64,000 nt of DNA from contig SSNU01000346.1 in the NCBI GenBank assembly GCA_012064415.1, positions 18,900 to 82,899 of the forward strand, read 5' to 3'. The stretch is from Gyrodactylus bullatarudis. Lineage: Eukaryota > Platyhelminthes > Monogenea > Gyrodactylidea > Gyrodactylidae. Numbering within the stretch: position 1 is the stretch's first letter; each line of letters opens with the position of its first letter. The notes beneath the pieces are model-generated. The model was not told where the DNA came from. It worked only from the letters and a program-made list of their open reading frames with translations, and ran no database searches. The translations under genes and the position numbers were made by a program. Positions 1 to 11,279 of the stretch are shown one piece after another.

Positions 1-880
1 GTTTTTTTCAATTTGAAATTAAAAAATAATTTTTTCTAAGAAAAATAAAAAAAGTAACGTTGATAAATATCAGGATAAGATCTTTTCGGCTACTGAACGA
101 ATTTATTTCTTCTTAGGGTTTCCTCTTTTACATGAATCCGACTTTGGTTTAGGATTTGATGATTTTAGACCATCCAAATCACAGAAATTAAATTCAGAAC
201 TGTACATTTCTTTTCAATTCTGTTATTTTGTAAAAATTCGGAAGGTAGTCTTCGGGTACTTTTGGCTAAGTTCCATTAAGGATGACTTGCTTGATTCAGC
301 AATGTTGGACGTGAGATAACCGAATCTGCAGGTGGGGAAATAGCACTCGACCCAAAATTTAGCATCTATTTTTGATAGATATTCATGAATATTCAAATAA
401 CAGCTATCTAGAGCAATTATTGGCAAACCTTTAAGAATGCCTTTATGAATGCCAAATCTTGTTCATCCCTCGATTTCAGTATATTAGTGAAAGTTCCAGG
501 ATTTTGCAATGTTCTTCAACTCAAAAAGCTCTCCGAAAAATCTTCAAATAAATTTTTTAAATTGATCTGATTATAGTTATTTTTCCTCAAGCTAATACTA
601 ATTCTAAAAATATATATTGGTATATTATACTGTTTTTGAAATATTTTTAAGTATTGATACTATAATAGAAAATTTTTAAAATATGATACTACTTTGGAAA
701 ATAATACCGGTCTATTATACTATTGGTGAAAATAATGAAAAAATTGATACTAACTTGGTGAATAACCCTTAATTTAATTATTATGTATTAAATATTCACG
801 TATACTTACATATACGTCCGAAATTCCCATAGAGTTATTCATCATTGTCAGTATAAAAAAGAATTTTTTTAATTAGAGAA
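1..880. other. Non-coding, AT-rich; weak diverged tandem repeat
   Basis: I see no gene here. Around 619-660 and 709-750 there are two diverged copies of a segment built on 'tattatact' followed by 'ttgatac', about 90 bp apart, which looks like an old tandem duplication. The rest has no recognisable structure. It lies downstream of the 3' end of the minus-strand Penelope-like element. Confidence 0.4.
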
Positions 881-884
881 ATAT

Positions 885-925
885 ATATTTCGCCAGGTCT
901 TATCAATCTCTAATCCTGGTTCAAT
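885..925 (-). other. Hairpin in the PLE 3' terminal region
   Basis: On the + strand, CCAGG at about 893-897 and CCTGG at about 915-919 can pair around a 17-base loop, preceded by 'atatttcg'. The same arrangement recurs at 44341-44385 with CCGGG/CCCGG, so the middle base pair changed on both sides. It lies about 130 bp past the stop codon of the PLE ORF, in its presumed terminal repeat. In PLE sense the loop carries a core resembling the hammerhead (TTGATAAG ... CGAAA), but the other helices are not convincing. Confidence 0.5.
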
Positions 926-1053
926 TAAATGATTATAATTATTAGTTCAATGAAATTTATGTTAATGAAATTGTAAAATTCTTGAAACACTTCCAATTGA
1001 TGAAAAACCAAAAAACTTCTCTATTATTAGATGTAGAAAAGAAAAATTAAAAA

Positions 1054-3330
1054 TCAATTGGGCCAAGGCAACTGCAAATCATGTAAATGGTTCTTTTGGA
1101 TGCATAAGTTAGGATCTTCGTTCATGATTAGAAACTTCTCCCGGATTTTTAGGTCTATAAGTTTGTCGTTTGGGCATTTGAATAAAATTTTGAAATTTTC
1201 TTCACTTGCTTCACAACCACATTGCTCTAGGTGCTTTTTAATTGAGGAATTCTTTCTGTTGAGGTGTTCTTTTATCCTAACAGCTAGACGTCTTTGGGTT
1301 CTTCCTATGTATTTGGCTCCGCATGTAGCTTGGAAACTATAGATGAGATTTGATTGCTCAGATGGTTCTAGTTTATCTTTAAGCTGGAATTTGAATAGAC
1401 TTGTGGTTTTGAATACAACCTTCAATTGTATATCATTATAATTTTCATTTACAAGTTTGGTCAATTTCCTTCTTAAATCATGACTAAAGCCATCTCCTTT
1501 GAACGATAATTTGACATAGATCCGGATGGTTTCATCATTTTGTTCCTCTTGAATATCTTCTTGGTTGTTTGCTTCATCTTCTAAAGCCTTTTCTATATAT
1601 TTGCGAACAAAATTTTGAGGATATCCGTTTTCTCTGAGTCTTTCTTTTATCTCATCAATTTCTTTTAGGAATTCTTCCTCGCTGACAATTCTCTTGGTCC
1701 TCTTGATTAAGCCAATAATTAAACCTGTTTTGTAACTTTTTGGACAGAAACTTGAAAAATGTAGATATTTTCCAGTGTCTGACTTCTTATGGTGGATATT
1801 TCTTTTAAGGGTTCCGTCAGGTTTTCTCGTTAGCTTTACATCTAGGAAACTCAATGTGTCTTCTATTTCTTCTTCTTTTGTGAATTTGATGTTAGGATGA
1901 ATTGAGTTCATCTCTCTATGGAATTCTGAAATAGAAGCATTTTGTTTCATTATTATGAAAGTGTCATCTACGTATCTGATGTACATGTCTGTATATCTGT
2001 TGATGATGTTTTGCATTCTGTGTTTTTCTAAGAAACCAAGAAAAATGTCCGCTAGTATTGGGCTCAGTGGTGATCCCATAGCTATTCCATCTCTTTGAAA
2101 ATAGATTTCATTTTGGAAAGATAGGGGAATATTTGTGCAGCATTTTCTGACCATTTCGACAATTTCTTCTCCACTCATTATGAAATCATTTCTGTTGTTT
2201 TCGATATATGAACCTATTATGTTCAGAGTTTCTTCAATAGGAATATTAGGAAAAAGTGATGTTATATCAAACGATACCATCTTTCTAGAACCGACATTGC
2301 AATTCTTCATTTTGTCAACAAATTCGAATACGTCTTTCACAACATGTCTTTTGTAGTATTCATGAATTGGTCTGAGAACATCTTGAAGCCATTTTGCTAG
2401 AAAATGCTGTGGACAGGCTGACATATCTAGAATTGGTCTCATTGGTAATACATTTGGAAGGTTCTCTGGGTCAATCTTATGTGTCTTTGGTAGGAAATAT
2501 AATCTGGAAATTGAAGAATTTTTCCTGATTATTGAATTCATTGTGAAACTATCTATCAACCCTCTTCTATGAAGATTCTTTCCAATCTTTTCTATTTCTT
2601 TTTCTTCGTCGCCTATTTTGTAATTTACCCTGAGTTCTTCACTTTTCTCAAATTTCGTTTCATCCGAAAGAAATTCACATCCTGATTGAATATAATCCTG
2701 TCTCTTAATTATTACTAAACCTCTCCCCTTGTCTGGTCTTGCCAGGACTAAGTCTCTATTGTTTGTTATCTCCTTCAGTGCCTCCCAGTGTTCCCGTTTT
2801 AGTTTGTTGCTTATATTCTTTTTCTTACTATAATTTTTGTATGTATTGAGAAGATCTATTTTGATATTTTCCAGATTTGCCCCTTCTTTAAGTCTATTTG
2901 TTTCAGATAGATCCCACGCTAATTTTTCGAAAGCAGTTTTATCTTCTGTGTTTTTTGTTTTCTTTGGGACGCAGAAATTAGGACCTAGTGAGAGTATTTC
3001 TTTTTGTATTCTTGTGAGTTCTATTCCAGCGTAGTTGAAAAAGCCTTTGTCCTGAATGACATTCTCTGTTTCTATTTGTCTCATTAAGTTTTGTAACTTC
3101 TTTTCACTTTCTTTCCCCCCTTGTATTTTTAAGAACCTGTCAATATGTGCTTCCAATGATTCGTTCGCAATTATATGTTGTCTTGCATTGCTAAGTTTTG
3201 CTTCGAGTCTCTCAATTTTCTGTCGATTATTTTCCAATTCCTTTAAAGCAGATAGTTTGACATATTCATATTTGTGGAACAAAAATTCATCCGGGATCCT
3301 GTTCCACATGAACTTTGGAAATCTGTCCAT
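1054..3330 (-). CDS. Penelope-like element polyprotein: reverse transcriptase plus GIY-YIG endonuclease
   Basis: A single uninterrupted ORF of 758 codons that starts at an ATG (3330). The N-terminal ~100 residues are charged and look coiled-coil. Penelope-type landmarks follow in order: RPDKGRGLVIIKRQDY (about 198-213), RLYFLPKTHK (276-285), the RT palm SFDITSLFPNIP (353-364), GIAMGSPLSPILAD (415-428) and the catalytic YVDD (453-456). The C-terminus carries a GIY-YIG nuclease: LIYSFQ then KYIGRTQRRLAVRIKEH (662-689), with a candidate catalytic Glu in REKFLI (about 730-735). PLEs use the nuclease to nick the target and RT to copy their RNA. All catalytic motifs are present and there is no stop or frameshift, so the copy may be recently active. 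This is a mobile-element gene, not a host gene; host telomerase RT is the nearest alternative and is excluded by the GIY-YIG domain. Confidence 0.93.
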   Translation of the reverse strand: MDRFPKFMWNRIPDEFLFHKYEYVKLSALKELENNRQKIERLEAKLSNARQHIIANESLEAHIDRFLKIQGGKESEKKLQNLMRQIETENVIQDKGFFNYAGIELTRIQKEILSLGPNFCVPKKTKNTEDKTAFEKLAWDLSETNRLKEGANLENIKIDLLNTYKNYSKKKNISNKLKREHWEALKEITNNRDLVLARPDKGRGLVIIKRQDYIQSGCEFLSDETKFEKSEELRVNYKIGDEEKEIEKIGKNLHRRGLIDSFTMNSIIRKNSSISRLYFLPKTHKIDPENLPNVLPMRPILDMSACPQHFLAKWLQDVLRPIHEYYKRHVVKDVFEFVDKMKNCNVGSRKMVSFDITSLFPNIPIEETLNIIGSYIENNRNDFIMSGEEIVEMVRKCCTNIPLSFQNEIYFQRDGIAMGSPLSPILADIFLGFLEKHRMQNIINRYTDMYIRYVDDTFIIMKQNASISEFHREMNSIHPNIKFTKEEEIEDTLSFLDVKLTRKPDGTLKRNIHHKKSDTGKYLHFSSFCPKSYKTGLIIGLIKRTKRIVSEEEFLKEIDEIKERLRENGYPQNFVRKYIEKALEDEANNQEDIQEEQNDETIRIYVKLSFKGDGFSHDLRRKLTKLVNENYNDIQLKVVFKTTSLFKFQLKDKLEPSEQSNLIYSFQATCGAKYIGRTQRRLAVRIKEHLNRKNSSIKKHLEQCGCEASEENFKILFKCPNDKLIDLKIREKFLIMNEDPNLCIQKNHLHDLQLPWPN

Positions 3331-3349
3331 TTGTAAACATGACTTGTAA

Positions 3350-3640
3350 AATCTAAATTGGCCAATTTTTTTTTTTTTTAATTTAATTGCCTTGAAATGA
3401 GCCTATGAACAGTGGGACTGATTAATTTGAAGCATTTACATACTAATACAATCAACATGAGAAAAAGAATTTATATTTTTGCGATAGAAGTTCAAAAATC
3501 TCCACGTCATACGAGTTATCTACAAAATATAGAAACAAAAAATTAGTTAATATGGATTTTGGAATGTACTCAAAATTTTATCCGAGTAATATTCAAAGGT
3601 TTTCCCTCATGGTTTGTTAGGTCGCTATATGTTAAACAAA
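3350..3640. other. Non-coding spacer upstream of the PLE
   Basis: Contains a short poly-T/A run next to the PLE start and no ORF. I see no gene or structured repeat. Confidence 0.4.
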
Positions 3641-3644
3641 CTGT

Positions 3645-3992
3645 TTTTAGACAATTAATTTACTAGCCAAGTGTGGTCACTGGTTATATCAATGTAAATC
3701 TCACACCTAAATTTTAGAATTTGGATGAGCAAGTGTCAATTCCATGAGGGAGTCAAATAATATTCAACTCACGGTGGCAGATGCAGACACGTTTCGTTAT
3801 TATTAGGACTGGTAACTGACCAGTGGTCAGTACACCATAGCCAGGATTCCAACCAGAGTCTTCAACGCTTATAGAATTGACACTTGCTTATCCGAATTCT
3901 AACATCTAGGGAACAATCTCCATCAAATTAGATTCATATGGATATAGTAATAACTTGTGACCACGCTTAGTTAGTAGATTAGTTGTCTAAAA
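3645..3992. repeat. Foldback/MITE element with about 100-bp inverted arms
   Basis: Arms at 3645-3742 and 3874-3992 are imperfect inverted copies. Both begin TTTTAGACAA(T/C)TAAT and end near GCAAGTGTCAATTC. The middle (about 3743-3873) contains GGATTCCAACC, one base from the reverse complement of a tRNA-type pol III B box, so part of it may be SINE-like. No coding capacity. Probably a non-autonomous DNA element; the tRNA-like part is weak. Confidence 0.55.
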
Positions 3993-6900
3993 TCATTATA
4001 AAAATCTACAAATTCCCATTTTTGATCACCATTGGTTATAGATCCAATATGCTCGATAAATTATAAAATTTATTTGAGATAAAACTGATATTCTATTAAT
4101 CCTGTAAGTATACATTCTCATTTAACCTGATTCTGTCTGTACAGAAGATGAATTGTTTCTTTGATTAATTAAATTATGAAATCCAAGATGATAGCTAATA
4201 TTTATCATTAAGAATTTTCCTCTTCTTTCTGCTTTAAACGTTTTAGCTACTTTGACATTTCTACCCATATAGAGAACAAGAAGAGGTGAGATGAGGGGTG
4301 GTGAACATAAAGTTTTACTACCTTTCTCTACTCTACTGTGTAATGTTCAGTGAAAATGGAGCACTTATACTCAAACTGCTTCCACTGCTACTGTAGTCAT
4401 AATTAGATGTAAAAATGTAATTTAATTAACTCAAAAGAAAAAAAAACTGATATAAATCATGCAAATTTTCCAAAGTTTTGAGAATGGAGCTCTGCTAGAT
4501 ATGTCGTATTTTGTTACTCAACTCAAAAATAAACATTTAGGAGGAATTATTTTTTGTTACGCTGTTCACTATAGAACCTTGAACTTGAAACTGAAATTAG
4601 TACGAAGAATCTTTATTGAAATTTTTTAATCGATTTGAAGCAGCCGTTTATTGATATTAGGGATCAAAATTAGACGAAGATTTCGAATTCGTTCATAGAT
4701 AAAATTTTACAGATTCCAAGAAAAAGTTAAACTTCTAAATTTCGGATAATTTTCCTTCGTGAAAAATTCAGTTCGATATCCCATAATAATGGAGAAATTT
4801 TGCAAACGAATTTTGATCCAAAATATGAATACTTAACTGCTTCGAATCATCGAAATCGATTTTGGGCTAGAAAGTTGAAACAGTGGAAATTTGATGCAAT
4901 TTTGAAATTCAAAAGATGGCCTAATTTTTTAGGAATATTTTGAAATATCTACAACTGGCTCAGTTTTTCGTAAAAGTACTCAGGAATGAATTCTTAGTAA
5001 AAGAGGTAAAGTTACCTTTGACTCCTCTTGTTTTTGAACTAATTAAAGTCTAAGTTGAAAATTTACTTATTTATTTCAAAAATTCTCAACTTCAACTCAA
5101 TTTTATGCCTATATAAGAAAAATAAAGATAAAGCTGTATAATTTATTATTAATTTGATTGATGAATTACTACAAAATGTTATGAATTTTAGGTGTTATAG
5201 AATAGAGATTTGTCAATGAAAATATTTTACTGAAACAAAATTTACGAAAAGATTTTTACGCTTTTGATACTTCAAGGACTACTATATCCTAATTGAGGTA
5301 GATTTTTATCCTACCAGGTGCTAAATAGGCAAAAAATAGAGATGAAGTTGAGGATTTTCAAAGTAAATAGGTAAAATTTCAACGCTGAATAGCTCAGAAA
5401 CTAGAAGAGTCAAGGGAGAGTTCCATTCTAATCTTTTGTTAAGAATTTATTCCTGAACAAGATGATGTCATTTCTGTCTTTCTGTATCTCATTCATATTT
5501 TTCTCTATTGAAAGGCAAAAGACTGTTATTCGGGTTTTCAGCCAGTTTTCAAATTTCTTTATTATCACAATCAGCTCAATCGCAATCAGAAATTGATATT
5601 TTTTCCATCTGGCATGATAGTTTACAAGAATTGCCTTAAAAAAGTGTTAAAGTCTTTGGGAGTGCATAACCTTACAATGATAAAAATCTACTCATATTTT
5701 AAATGTACAAGTTTACTCTTCTCTCTTTTTGATAGATAAATAAAACTAAACAATTATGCAATACATAATGTACAATGTAATTTACAATTCTGTACAGTAT
5801 ACCCTTTATTCTGTTGCCAGTAGTAGTTGTAGAGTATTGAATAAGCTTTGGTAATATTTTTATTGTAGAAGAATTTTTAGTGAAATTGTAACGATCAAGT
5901 TATTTTATTTATATTCCATGATATATATGAAAAATACCAATAACTTACTAAAGAAAGAATTGATGTTTTACGTCATGGTAATGCTTACACTATCATCAAA
6001 GGCGGGCAGTGTTAGTGTATTGATCATTTTTAGTGCTTATAAATTAATGAAAAAAATTCCATCAAAAGTTATGGGTTCATTTAAAAAATTTCATAAAGAC
6101 AAATGGTTTCGATCCTAAGCACGGACCATTGATCACTCTGTTTTGTGTTATCCTTGGATCTTTTCCCCAAAAAAATACTAATTCAATTCCAAATTTAATC
6201 AAGTTTCGAAAACTGTCATTGAAAATTATATAACTATAGAAGTGATTGAGAAAATCAAGATCAAACGAGATCCAAACTTCGGTGTGTTGAATTGAAAATG
6301 ATAAAAGCTGATATTTTTGAGAAAATAATATTGATTTCTCAAGATATTTCAGGATCTTTCATGACTTGTTGATTGATTACTTGGTGAAATTTTCATTAAG
6401 ATCCGATTAGATTAAAAAAATTAAAATGGGATCAAAATTTTTGATGATCTGAAGAAAAAGGGGGGTCACTAAATCTGATTTCATTTTTTCCATGCATCTC
6501 TCACTGAAAAACCGTGATTAGATTCGAATTCTACGTAAAATTTTGATCAGTGAGAGACCCTTGAAATCATGATCTGAATATAAGCAATAGAAGGGATTGG
6601 TTCAAAAAATCTACGAAATCTCCAAAAAATTTCAAATTATACGAATTTTTGAGTTCTCGTGGATAATACAAAAACGTAGACATAAAGATGATAATTGTTC
6701 TTATGAAGATGAGAACTTTTATTTTTCACAAAAATCTCAATGTACTTCTTTAATTGAAAAAGTTGCATATATCCCTCAGTTTTCTGCTTGAAGCTGTTCT
6801 TTTTGTCTTAGTTGAAATTGTTAAAAATATCCTGTTTAAGATGAAATTGATCAAGAACAAAGTTGTGCATACATAGATTGTTACATGGTGAAACTACTCA

Positions 6901-7040
6901 TTGAGTAATGACGTTTTTTGTATTCCCAAATACAATATCAATAAAGATTACATAAAAACTGATAAACATTGTTGATGTTTGCATAATTTCCTTACATCAA
7001 ACCAAAATTGGTACACTCTAAAGTAAACTCAGAGAAATAA
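3993..7040. other. Long non-coding stretch
   Basis: About 3 kb of AT-rich sequence. The short open frames at 5918-6118 and 6597-6791 have low-complexity, AT-driven composition, no recognisable domain and no splice-supported extension. I see no gene. It may be upstream regulatory DNA of the SKOR-type gene at 9994, but nothing in the sequence demonstrates that. Confidence 0.4.
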
Positions 7041-7313
7041 AAAAATTATTAAAACTTTCTGTTCATGGTAAATGCGGCATCTTGAAGCGAAATTATTTGC
7101 ATAATCTCTTTTGGGTAAGTGTTGAGAAGTGTAGGTCCTACACTGTAGGATGGTGATTGAGGAAAATACAGACAAGACTCTCCAAATATTAAAAATGAAA
7201 TGAAAATTTTCCTGGATAATATCTTAGTTATCAATAACAGAAAGATAGTTTTTTCGTCCACCGTGGAATTGACCAACCAATGTTATAAGTCGATGATTTT
7301 CTGATTTAGTGTC

Positions 7314-7400
7314 TGCAGATTTGTACTTATATGGTACTGATGGGGAAGTCCGAAATAAAGTCCTTATTTATGAAATAACTGGCACCATCTTATTTTTTCA
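7314..7400 (+). mobile_element. Tc1/mariner-type terminal repeat (solo)
   Basis: TTGTACTTATATGG followed by ACTGATG, CCGAAATAAAG and CCTTATTTATGAAA matches the terminal inverted repeat of the Tc1-like relic at 63045-63700, with small gaps. An open frame just to the left on the minus strand (7049-7276) contains LQDAAF, reminiscent of the QQDGAPAH block of mariner transposases, but it is too decayed to call. Best read as an end of a degraded Tc1/mariner insertion. Confidence 0.5.
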
Positions 7401-8375
7401 TCAATATTTTTGTAGATATAAAAGAAAGTGGTTTTTATTCACTATGGTTGATCAGTAGTGAAACATAAATAATTATTTATAATGATTCACTTCTCCACCA
7501 ATTTTGGTGTTTGAGAAAGCACAAACCCAGTAGTAAAAGCTGAAAAAAACACCAAAACTCTTCAATAAATAGCAACACTGAAGAGAAAGGTCATTAAAGG
7601 CCAGGGAAAAATATCTGGTAAATTAGGATAATTTTAGCGAATTTTTCGTATACCAGAATAGGAAAATGCAAAAAGTCTCTAAGCTTGATTATTTATTATG
7701 ATTTCCATTTATCAAATTTATACAAAAGAAAGTTTATAAACATAATTTTTGTTATAACAACTAATGAAGAGTGAAAAGAGTATATATACGACGTAGAGAA
7801 AAGTAGGATTATGATACAAATTTTATTTATCAACTGAAGAAACTAAGAAGATGTGAAACTAAAATAACTTTATTGTTGATAATAAAAAGATAATATCAGT
7901 TTGGATATATGTTCCTTAACTCGCTTCATTTTATTGTATAGCAATCGTGTATAAAAATCTTTTTCTACATATTTGAATCAAAATAATGAAATGGACACAT
8001 GTTTTCTCTTTAGTTTTTATTGTATTTAAATACATGACTAATTTTAAAAATTATACTTTTGAATTTTTCATCGATAAAAATCAACAAATAAAAGTCTGAG
8101 ACTTTTATCTGAATACTTTTGAGAAATTTAAATAGAGTATATTCTTTCAGAAACGAGCGAATTTATGAGCAGAGTTGATTTCTACTTGTCTCGGTTATCG
8201 TGAATGAAAACTTGGAACATTAGAATTTATCTCATCTTTTATTTGTGATAATTTATAGGGTACGCAGAAAATAGCAAAAATTATATCCTAAAATAGCATT
8301 CCATGGGTTGAAATGAACAATTTCAAGTAATTTTGGACAGTTTGAAAATAGCAATTTGAAAAATTATTGATTTTT
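7401..8375. other. Non-coding stretch
   Basis: AT-rich with no ORF of interest, no clear repeat and no splice-supported exon. I see nothing else in it. Confidence 0.4.
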
Positions 8376-8500
8376 AAAACTGAATGACATAATGGTGAAG
8401 CATTTTCGACAGATGATTCAATACAAAATAATGCTTAGAATTGATAGTTCTATCAGAAAAGTTGGTCCTAATATGAGGTTTAAAATTCCACCCTAGCCTA
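8376..8500 (+). repeat. Dispersed 125-bp repeat, copy 1
   Basis: Nearly identical to 21866-21990: both start at TGAATGACATAATGGTGAAG and end at TTCCACCCTAGCCTA, with only a few differences. Non-coding and of unknown class. Sharp boundaries on both sides suggest a fragment of a mobile element. Confidence 0.7.
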
Positions 8501-8929
8501 CTACAGACCACTTTTTAAATTTTTTATCTATATTCATCGAAAATACAAATTTTTTTTTAGAAAATTTCATCTTTTTGGCTTATTTATCGTCAGAAAATGT
8601 TTAATATTACAAAGTTTATTTAGTCAAAGAATTCTATTGTTGTTGTTTGCAACATCATGCTTTATGCTTGCCAAATGTAGTGAGTTATTGAAAAAAATTT
8701 TGGTAGCCTTACATTTAATTCAACGTTACTGTAAATATCCTAGTAAAGTTTTGTCTTCAACCAGAGTATAATATTAGTATAGTTAGGCAGACTTTTCTTC
8801 ACAGATCCATTTCAAATTATCATCATTAGGTTGAGCAAATTCCTATTTTTCAAAACCGAACGACCAACCAAAACTCTAGCGATGAATTATTAGTAATAAA
8901 TTATTACACATTCAATGAATAATGATTAA

Positions 8930-9000
8930 TATTAATTCATATTCATATAATTCATAGAGATAGCTTTTCACTGATGCTAACTAAAGCTACTTGAAAAAGG
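8930..9000 (-). repeat. Dispersed short repeat, minus-strand copy
   Basis: Read on the minus strand this segment holds TTAGTTAGCATCAGTGAAAA then GCTATCTCTATGAATTA. It matches 11590-11660 and 29480-29560 on the plus strand. Unknown non-coding mobile repeat. Confidence 0.5.
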
Positions 9001-9993
9001 TTGATTTAAAAAAAAAAAATTTAGTCGAATATTTAAAAAAATATTTAGAACATATTTTAGAAAAATAATTTTAAAAAACTATAAAAATAGCTATAAAACA
9101 ATAGCTTTAGATATCAAATATGCAATCACTTGCTCAACATCTCTCATAGTTCAGAAGACAACTAGTTCTAGAGCCAAAAATGTAAATTTTAACCTCTACT
9201 ATCTTTTAAATGAAATGCCTTCAGAATTCTTATTCCTAGTATGATTTTCAAAAAAAACAACCGAATCTAATGTAAATTATGACCAGTATTAACTTTATTC
9301 TCATTATGCAATACATAGCATGCATTGACCATGTTATGTTTTATAACGGAATATATATCAACCTTTTGATTCTGAAGGATCCTAGATTAGTCAGCTCGAA
9401 AGAAAAGAGCTGAAAAGGTCACAAAATTTTATTTCAAGTCGAGAAACTAATCAAAATTAAAGTCTACGCTAAATAGGCCAAGTTATCCGATTTAAAATAT
9501 TATTTACATTTAGCTATCCTGAATTTTATTTTCCATTGTCTTTTCATTGCATACATCAATGCATATATCCATGCATACATCTTCTAATGATTGTACGTAA
9601 GATTCATTTGAAATGTAGTAGATAAAATATCACGAGGAACAAATAAAGCTACCTACACAAACCAATGAAAATGATTAATTTTCATCATACACTATGTTAT
9701 TCTTCTTTTTTCATCAATTTTTACGTATATTCATTCATATGATTATTCTATTTTAGTTAGTTTTTTACCCAATTCATTTATAATACATAAATATGGTTAC
9801 ATATTATCATTTTTCATTGTATAGTACACTATGTACAAAAAATAATAATAATTCAATGAATACATCATACATTCAAGATAATTTTATTCCTGATATGTAA
9901 AGATGTTCAGAGGGGTGGATAAAGTGTTGGGCAAAGTATCTTTGCATATAAAATTAACTGAGGAAATACAAAAGACGCATAATTGAAAAAAGG
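9001..9993. other. Upstream region of the SKOR-type gene, no other feature
   Basis: AT-rich, with an A-run at 9008 and a 'catacatc/tgcatac' simple-sequence patch near 9550-9590. The last ~50 bp before 9994 would be 5' untranslated sequence. I cannot point to a TATA box with confidence. Confidence 0.35.
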
Positions 9994-11269
9994 ATGAACT
10001 CTCCATCTCATAATAATAATAATGAGTCTGAAATAAACGAGAAAAATGTTCAGAATCTTTTACAGAGGATGGGACAAAACTTTAACGCTTCTCCATTCAT
10101 CTCAATCTTGTCAAATAATCAAAAGAATTTTATGTCAAAATTTGAGGAGCAAAACTTGATTTTCTGGCAAGTCTTCAATTCCCTCCAAAGGAAAATTTCA
10201 ACAAACCTTCAAAGAAATATGAGCATGCAAGGTTCTGAAGATAATGGAATTTTCAATTTTAATAATTCCCAAAAGAGCACATTCGATGATTTTAGGGTGG
10301 TAAGTGAAAGTATTCTTCTCATAGCTTTGAGCATTCAGTTAAATCTCTTAAATAGGAACCTTCGTATCCACAAGAAGTTGACACTGCTATTGATGAAACG
10401 TTGGATGGCAATGACCAGATAGACCTTACGACAGTCGAGATCTATGGCCAAAAACTTGTATGCGTTCAGCTGGATGGTCAACAGAGACTTTGTCTGGCAC
10501 AGATATCAGCAACCTTACTGAAAGAGTTTTCGTATAATGAAATTCACAATCGGAGAGTAGCCCTTGGCATAACATGCGTTCAGTGTACTCCTGCACAATT
10601 GGAATTACTTCGACGAGCTGGGGCTATGCCAGTGTCCTCACGACGTTGTGGAACAATTACGATAAGGGAAGCTGAACGTCTCATCAAGTCTTTCTTGGAA
10701 GAGATAAGTCCTCCGAAATTGCCAGAAAATTTTTCTTTTCCTGTTCTGCACAAATGCGGCTGGGGAGCCCAAGGTAATTTCCTCCCCCAAAGATACAACA
10801 GCTCAAGGGCCAAGTGTATTCGATGCAATTTTTGTGAGGTAATTTCTCACCGAGAAAATGTTTTTTTATGGAATCAGAAGAAATTCATTTATTCTTATTC
10901 TAGGCTTACTTTTCACCAAACAAGTTCATATTCCATTGTCATCGACCGGATGAGACAGGACTAAACCAATTACCTTCAGACTATCGACATCCTGATGCAG
11001 CCAACTTTAATGCTTGGCGAAGACATCTCTACCTTGCTGATAATAATCCGAGTCATGATTTAATATATGCATGGGAAGATGTGAAAGCCATGTTCAACGG
11101 TGGAAATCGCAAGAGATCAACTATTTCACGAAGTCCTATGCGCTCAGAGAGTCCACAAAGCTCGTATCAAGGCAGTAAAAATGAATTCTTTTCAACAAAT
11201 CCCTTTGAATCGATGAAACAGGGCAAGAGATCCAAAATTATACATGCCATTGAAAGTCTTATGGATTGA
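9994..11269 (+). CDS. fuss: SKI/SNO-family transcriptional corepressor, SKOR/Fussel type (3 exons)
   Basis: Exons 9994-10299, 10356-10838 and 10904-11269 join with phase-0 GT-AG introns (56 and 65 bp) into 385 codons (384 residues). Residues ~129-215 form the Dachshund-homology domain (CLAQISATLLKEF, then YNEIHNRRVALGITCVQCTP, then RRAGAMPVSSRRCG). Residues ~218-295 form the SAND-like zinc-binding domain (Cys in HKCGWG and CIRCNFC, then FSPNKFIFHCHR). AWEDVKAMFNGGNRKR follows, a hallmark of the SKOR/Fussel branch rather than SKI or SnoL. These nuclear proteins repress BMP/TGF-beta outputs by binding Smads, chiefly in neurons. The protein is much shorter than vertebrate SKOR1 and lacks the long C-terminal half. 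It ends IHAIESLMD, and a polyadenylation hexamer lies at about 11340. The exact symbol is by family resemblance. Confidence 0.9.
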
Positions 11270-11279
11270 TTTAAAAGGC

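Noticed and set aside
1058..1342. Plus-strand ORFs within 1058-3349
   Set aside because: Antisense shadows of the PLE coding region.
5918..6118. 66-codon ORF starting MIYMKNTNN
   Set aside because: Short, no domain, no conserved features; consistent with chance in AT-rich DNA.
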